The notes below the pieces were generated by a model. That model ran no database searches, was not told where the DNA came from, and saw nothing but the letters and a program-made list of their open reading frames with translations. DNA of 64,000 nt from Synechococcus sp. WH 8020 (GTDB lineage Bacteria > Cyanobacteriota > Cyanobacteriia > PCC-6307 > Cyanobiaceae): NCBI RefSeq assembly GCF_001040845.1, contig NZ_CP011941.1, positions 1,123,576 through 1,187,575 of the forward strand, read 5' to 3'. Positions 60,480 to 64,000 of this stretch are shown piece by piece. The number at the start of each line of letters is the position of its first letter. Position 1 is the first letter of the stretch. The position numbers and the translations under genes are program-made.

Positions 60480-61013
60480 ATGCCAAACAACGACGAACCA
60501 CGCTGGTTCACGCTGGCAATGGCAAGCCGCTGGCCCCTCGCTGTTGTCATTGCGGCATGGTCAGTCGCTGTTGCTGCGATCCAGATTCTCCGCCAACCCA
60601 TCCCGATCGGACTGCCCCTCGATCAGCCATTTCCAGTTCGCCTGGTTGGTGGAGTCACTGTTGACGAACTCAAGGCACCTATCCGCGTGAAAAGTGAAGG
60701 ATCAATAGCCATTGAAGCTTCGACAAAACTCCCCATCGAAGCCTCTGAAGCTATTCCTGTCCAAGGCCAAGTGTCAGTCAGCAAACCCGTCTTGATTGAT
60801 TCCAATCAGTCTCTTGAAGTCCAAGGACAGGTTTCAGTTGACGAGGTCATAGCCCCAGTCAAAGTGCAAGGTGTGAATGAAGGTCCTGTCCTTGTAGGAA
60901 CATCCGACGAAGATCAGTTAACCGTGGGTGGAGCCGTATCAGTAACCGAGGTAGGCGGTCCCATCAATGTGCGCCTGCGCGATGCAGCCAAATCGGTGCT
61001 CCCGATTCCATAA
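60480..61013 (+). CDS. Membrane-anchored protein with internal beta repeats
   Basis: 177 residues. An N-terminal anchor (WPLAVVIAAWSVAVAAIQIL) is followed by a repetitive, beta-rich region with recurring VQGQVSV-like units (around residues 99 and 121), such as VRLVGGVTVDELKAPIRVK and VGGAVSVTEVGGPINVRLRD. Probably periplasmic with a fibrous or scaffold-like repeat. Its TAA is immediately followed by the ATG of the kinase gene. Function unknown. Confidence 0.72.
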   Translation: MPNNDEPRWFTLAMASRWPLAVVIAAWSVAVAAIQILRQPIPIGLPLDQPFPVRLVGGVTVDELKAPIRVKSEGSIAIEASTKLPIEASEAIPVQGQVSVSKPVLIDSNQSLEVQGQVSVDEVIAPVKVQGVNEGPVLVGTSDEDQLTVGGAVSVTEVGGPINVRLRDAAKSVLPIP

Positions 61014-61835
61014 ATGCCATCACTCCCTGCTGACCTCACTCTTGCTGTTGTCGGGCACCTCGAATGGGTCACCTTCCTTGCCGTCAATGAGCTGCCGTCG
61101 CCTGGGCAAATCAGCCGTGCCCATCGCTCCCTCGAAGAACCAGCCGGAGCTGGAGCCGTGGTGGCTGTTCAACTTGCCAGGCTCACGGGGCAAAAAGTGG
61201 CCTTCTTCACGGCCCTTGGCAAGGATGAAATCGGCGCAAGAAGTGCAGCACGCCTTCGCGAGTTGGGAGTCAACCCAATCATTGCCTGGCGTGAGCAACC
61301 CACCCGCCGCGGTATCAGCTTGGTGGATCGCAGCAGCGATCGTGCGATCACGGTCATTGGAGAACGACTGACGCCCATTGCTGATGATCCATTGCCCTGG
61401 GAGCTCCTCGCCCATTGCGCTGGGGTGTTTGTCTCAGCGACCGATTCTGAGGGCCTAAAGCTGGCACGCGCAGCCAAGGTATTAACGGCAACGCCCCGCC
61501 TTCGCCTACCCATTCTTCAAAAGGCAGGAGTCAGTCTCGATGCCTTAATCGGAAGCAATCTCGATCCAGGCGAGAGAATCGAAGAGGGTGCACTCACCCC
61601 AGAGCCAACCCTGCGGATTGCCACAGAAGGAGAGAGGGGGGGGCTCCTCGTCCCAGGAGGACGATTTGAAGCCCAACCTCTCCCAGGCCCCCTTGCGGAA
61701 ACCTACGGATGCGGGGACAGCTTTGCCGCTGGAGTTACAGCCGGACTCGCCGCTGGATGGACCACAACAGAAGCCATCAAGCTTGGAGCCCAGTGCGGAG
61801 CGGCCTGTGCAACTCACTTTGGGCCCTACCCCTAA
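61014..61835 (+). CDS. PfkB-family carbohydrate kinase
   Basis: 273 residues. A ribokinase/PfkB fold: GHLEWVTFLAVNELPSPGQI at the start, GAVVAVQLARLTGQKVAFFT (sugar site region) and GPLAETYGCGDSFAAGVTAG, the catalytic GxGDxF motif with Asp. Substrate (sugar, nucleoside or aminoimidazole riboside) not identifiable. Complete; translationally linked to the upstream repeat protein and 88 nt before katG. Confidence 0.93.
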   Translation: MPSLPADLTLAVVGHLEWVTFLAVNELPSPGQISRAHRSLEEPAGAGAVVAVQLARLTGQKVAFFTALGKDEIGARSAARLRELGVNPIIAWREQPTRRGISLVDRSSDRAITVIGERLTPIADDPLPWELLAHCAGVFVSATDSEGLKLARAAKVLTATPRLRLPILQKAGVSLDALIGSNLDPGERIEEGALTPEPTLRIATEGERGGLLVPGGRFEAQPLPGPLAETYGCGDSFAAGVTAGLAAGWTTTEAIKLGAQCGAACATHFGPYP

Positions 61836-61923
61836 CCCAAAAACAGCGAGCAGCAACGGTGTGGGTGAACCTCTTGTTTATGCATAGCCTCGAGAAGACA
61901 GGAACCCAGCAAAGACCGTTGCC

Positions 61924-64000
61924 ATGTCTGATCTGAAATGCCCCTTTAGTGGGCACACAGGGGCTACAACGCTTGCTGGACACACTGGCAATCAACAGTG
62001 GTGGCCAAACCAGATCGACCTCAGGATCCTGCATCAACACCATCCATCGGCGAATCCACTTGGAGAGGACTTCGATTACGCCACAGCGTTCTCAACGCTG
62101 AATTTTGAAGCGCTCAAAGCTGACCTCCACACCCTGATGAGGGATTCCCAGGAGTGGTGGCCAGCCGACTGGGGGCACTACGGCGCATTATTCATCCGTA
62201 TGGCCTGGCACAGCGCAGGTACCTACCGGATTGGCGATGGCCGTGGCGGTGCGGGCCACGGCAATCAACGCTTTGCACCCCTGAACAGCTGGCCTGACAA
62301 CACCAACCTGGATAAAGCGCGACGGTTGCTCTGGCCGATCAAACGCAAGTACGGCAACAGCATTTCTTGGGCCGATTTGATCATTCTCACTGGAACCATC
62401 GCTCTGGAATCGATGGGGTTTCAGACCTTTGGGTTTGCAGGGGGCCGCACCGACATTTGGGAACCGGAAGACGACGTGTTCTGGGGGAAAGAAACCCATT
62501 GGCTTGCCGACGAACGTCACGACGAGGCAGGAACACTCGACCAGCCACTTGCAGCGGTGGAAATGGGGTTGATTTATGTCAACCCCGAAGGACCTCATGG
62601 CAATCCTGATCCGATCGCATCAGGCAAAGACGTGCGAGACACCTTTGCCCGAATGGGCATGAATCCAGAAGAAACCGTTGCGCTCGTAGCAGGTGGACAC
62701 ACATTTGGGAAATGCCATGGGGCGGCAACCGCCGACCATCTGGGCCCTGAACCAGAAGGAACCGAACTGGAAGCCCAAGGTCTGGGATGGAGCAATCGTT
62801 TCCAAACAGGGAAAGCGGAGCACACCATCACCAGTGGCATTGAAGGTGCTTGGAAACCCCATCCCACCCGCTGGGATCAGGGCTATTTCCAAATGATGTT
62901 CACCTACGAATGGGAACTCACGAAAAGTCCAGCTGGGGCATGGCAATGGGTCGCGAAAGACGTTCAACCAGAGCACATGATTCCCGATGCACACGTTGCT
63001 GGGAAGGTTTCGGCTCCAATCATGACCACTGCCGATCTCTCCCTGCGGCATGACCCGATCATGGAGCCGATTGCCCGTCGATTCCACCACGATCAGGAGG
63101 CCTTTGCCGATGCCTTTTCTCGCGCCTGGTTCAAACTGACCCATCGAGATTTAGGTCCTCGCGCGTTGTATCTAGGCCCCGATGTGCCGAGCGAGATCCA
63201 GATCTGGCAAGACCCCATCCCAGCGGTGGATCACCCACTCATCAACGCAACTGAGATTGCGGCACTCAAACAACAAATCCTTGAGACCAATCTCAGCGTC
63301 CAAGACCTGGTCTCTACGGCTTGGGCCTCAGCCTCCACATTTCGCAGTTCGGACCGAAGGGGCGGCGCCAATGGTGGTCGAGTCCGACTGTCACCGCAGT
63401 CCAGCTGGGACGTCAACAACCCAGAAACACTGAAGCGGGTGATCACAGAGCTTGAGAGCATTCAAGACTCCTTCCGTCACGCTTCTCCTGACGGCAAACA
63501 TGTTTCCATTGCCGACTTGATCGTGCTTGCTGGAGGTACAGCGATCGAGAAAGCAGCAGCCGATGGTGGACACCCTGTCACGGTGCCCTTTCACCCAGGT
63601 CGAGGCGATGCGGGTGAGGAACAAACCGACAGCGCCTCATTCAATGCTCTCAAACCTCTTGCTGACGGCTTCAGAAATTGGAAACGAGCCGACCTAGCAA
63701 TACGCGATGAGGAGTTGTTGTTGGACAAAGCCCAACTTCTCTCGCTCAGTGCTCCAGAGATGACAGTTCTGGTGGCAGGGCTACGCGTGCTGGGTGCCAA
63801 CACCAACGGCAACCAGCAGGGCGTCTTCACTCAGAGACTTGGGGTGCTCAGCACAGATTTCTTCACCAATCTGCTCGACATGAATACAGCTTGGACTCCC
63901 ACCAACAAAACCGACAGCGCCTCATTCAATGCTCTCAAACCTCTTGCTGACGGCTTCAGAAATTGGAAACGAGCCGACCTAGCAATACGCGATGAGGAGT
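61924..64000 (+). CDS. katG: Catalase-peroxidase KatG, truncated by the window edge, with an internal duplication
   Basis: 692 residues visible. KatG breaks down hydrogen peroxide by catalase and peroxidase activity. The active-site motif [11 protein letters not shown] gives Arg92, Trp95 and His96, the proximal helix is [13 protein letters not shown], and the Met-Tyr-Trp adduct region ([10 protein letters not shown]) is intact. The C-terminal domain begins near [11 protein letters not shown] and continues through [18 protein letters not shown]. From residue about 567 a normal KatG would run to near 735 and stop, but here the coding sequence re-enters a repeated segment (see repeats). The frame remains open to the window end, so total length is unknown. 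Confidence 0.95.
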   Translation, partial: MSDLKCPFSGHTGATTLAGHTGNQQWWPNQIDLRILHQHHPSANPLGEDFDYATAFSTLNFEALKADLHTLMRDSQEWWPADWGHYGALFIRMAWHSAGTYRIGDGRGGAGHGNQRFAPLNSWPDNTNLDKARRLLWPIKRKYGNSISWADLIILTGTIALESMGFQTFGFAGGRTDIWEPEDDVFWGKETHWLADERHDEAGTLDQPLAAVEMGLIYVNPEGPHGNPDPIASGKDVRDTFARMGMNPEETVALVAGGHTFGKCHGAATADHLGPEPEGTELEAQGLGWSNRFQTGKAEHTITSGIEGAWKPHPTRWDQGYFQMMFTYEWELTKSPAGAWQWVAKDVQPEHMIPDAHVAGKVSAPIMTTADLSLRHDPIMEPIARRFHHDQEAFADAFSRAWFKLTHRDLGPRALYLGPDVPSEIQIWQDPIPAVDHPLINATEIAALKQQILETNLSVQDLVSTAWASASTFRSSDRRGGANGGRVRLSPQSSWDVNNPETLKRVITELESIQDSFRHASPDGKHVSIADLIVLAGGTAIEKAAADGGHPVTVPFHPGRGDAGEEQTDSASFNALKPLADGFRNWKRADLAIRDEELLLDKAQLLSLSAPEMTVLVAGLRVLGANTNGNQQGVFTQRLGVLSTDFFTNLLDMNTAWTPTNKTDSASFNALKPLADGFRNWKRADLAIRDEE
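63623..63715 (+). repeat. Direct repeat copy 1 within katG
   Basis: 93 bases identical to 63908-64000, 285 bp upstream. Encodes [19 protein letters not shown] and the next residues of the normal KatG C-terminal domain (about residues 567-597). Identity is complete; the spacing is a multiple of three. Confidence 0.97.
63908..64000 (+). repeat. Direct repeat copy 2 within katG, reaches window end
   Basis: 93 bases identical to 63623-63715, following [13 protein letters not shown] where a normal KatG would continue with a different sequence. The junction is in frame (ACC AAC AAA ACC GAC). The match stops only because the window ends, so the repeat is probably longer. Confidence 0.97.

Noticed and set aside
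1..64000. Search for tRNA, rRNA, CRISPR arrays and insertion sequences
   Set aside because: No T-arm consensus within a plausible cloverleaf, no regular spaced repeats and no transposase-like gene or terminal inverted repeats were recognised by eye.

Overview
The window looks like chromosomal DNA of a marine picocyanobacterium of the Synechococcus type. The evidence is a short cytochrome c6, two high-light-inducible (Hli) proteins, an orange carotenoid protein (OCP) with its fluorescence recovery protein (FRP), a CyAbrB regulator, and cyanobacterial small-protein families (DUF1651, DUF2973, DUF3721, DUF4278, TIGR02450). Genes are tightly packed, with many ATGA/TTGA overlaps. The combination of sodC, katG and OCP-crtW-FRP fits a coastal or opportunist Synechococcus; that strain-level guess is inference. 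No rRNA, tRNA, CRISPR array or intact insertion sequence was seen.

Layout. 0-8.4 kb is a leftward metal-homeostasis block. It holds the end of a Zn/Mn-type ABC transporter (permease and ATPase), a YcgQ/YcgR-like pair (TIGR03943 and a DUF318-type permease), cytochrome c6, a HupE cobalt/nickel permease under a recognisable cobalamin riboswitch, a DUF3721 protein, and a complete MntC-MntA-MntB-type transporter. 8.4-17.2 kb carries many small membrane or zinc-ribbon proteins, a DUF924 protein, a family 2 glycosyltransferase, a Cu/Zn superoxide dismutase overlapping an alpha/beta hydrolase, an isoprenylcysteine-methyltransferase-like protein and YccF. At 17.6 kb is a CyAbrB gene with a strong terminator.

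18-24.6 kb is A+T-rich and gene-poor. It contains mainly small orphan proteins, including two apparent paralogous families and a Nif11-like leader protein. 24.6-29 kb has a GH57-like protein, a DCC-type thiol oxidoreductase, a prohibitin homologue and a decayed short-chain dehydrogenase. 29.7-31.7 kb is the photoprotection operon OCP - carotenoid ketolase - FRP.

32-48 kb is mixed housekeeping: TauE/SafE permease, SRAP protein, GNAT, DoxX, Hli, J-domain protein, GST-like protein, PNPOx-like flavoprotein, peroxiredoxin-like protein, Rieske oxygenase, DUF1499 and FAD oxidoreductase. 48-64 kb has a bestrophin-like channel, an aldehyde dehydrogenase, an NmrA-like protein, an L,D-transpeptidase-like lipoprotein, a CrtISO-like desaturase, a SIMPL protein, a rhomboid protease, endonuclease III, a second Hli, a PfkB kinase and a katG that runs off the right edge.

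The strongest anomaly is in katG. A 93-bp segment (63623-63715) is repeated without a mismatch exactly 285 bp later (63908-64000), in frame and up to the last base of the window. This implies a recent in-frame tandem duplication of about 95 codons, or an assembly error. Other points of interest are the B12 riboswitch on hupE, the small-protein paralogue families, an SDR pseudogene, and an endonuclease III with non-canonical spacing of its cluster cysteines. Start codons were chosen by eye from alternatives and ribosome-binding-like sequences; no database search was possible.
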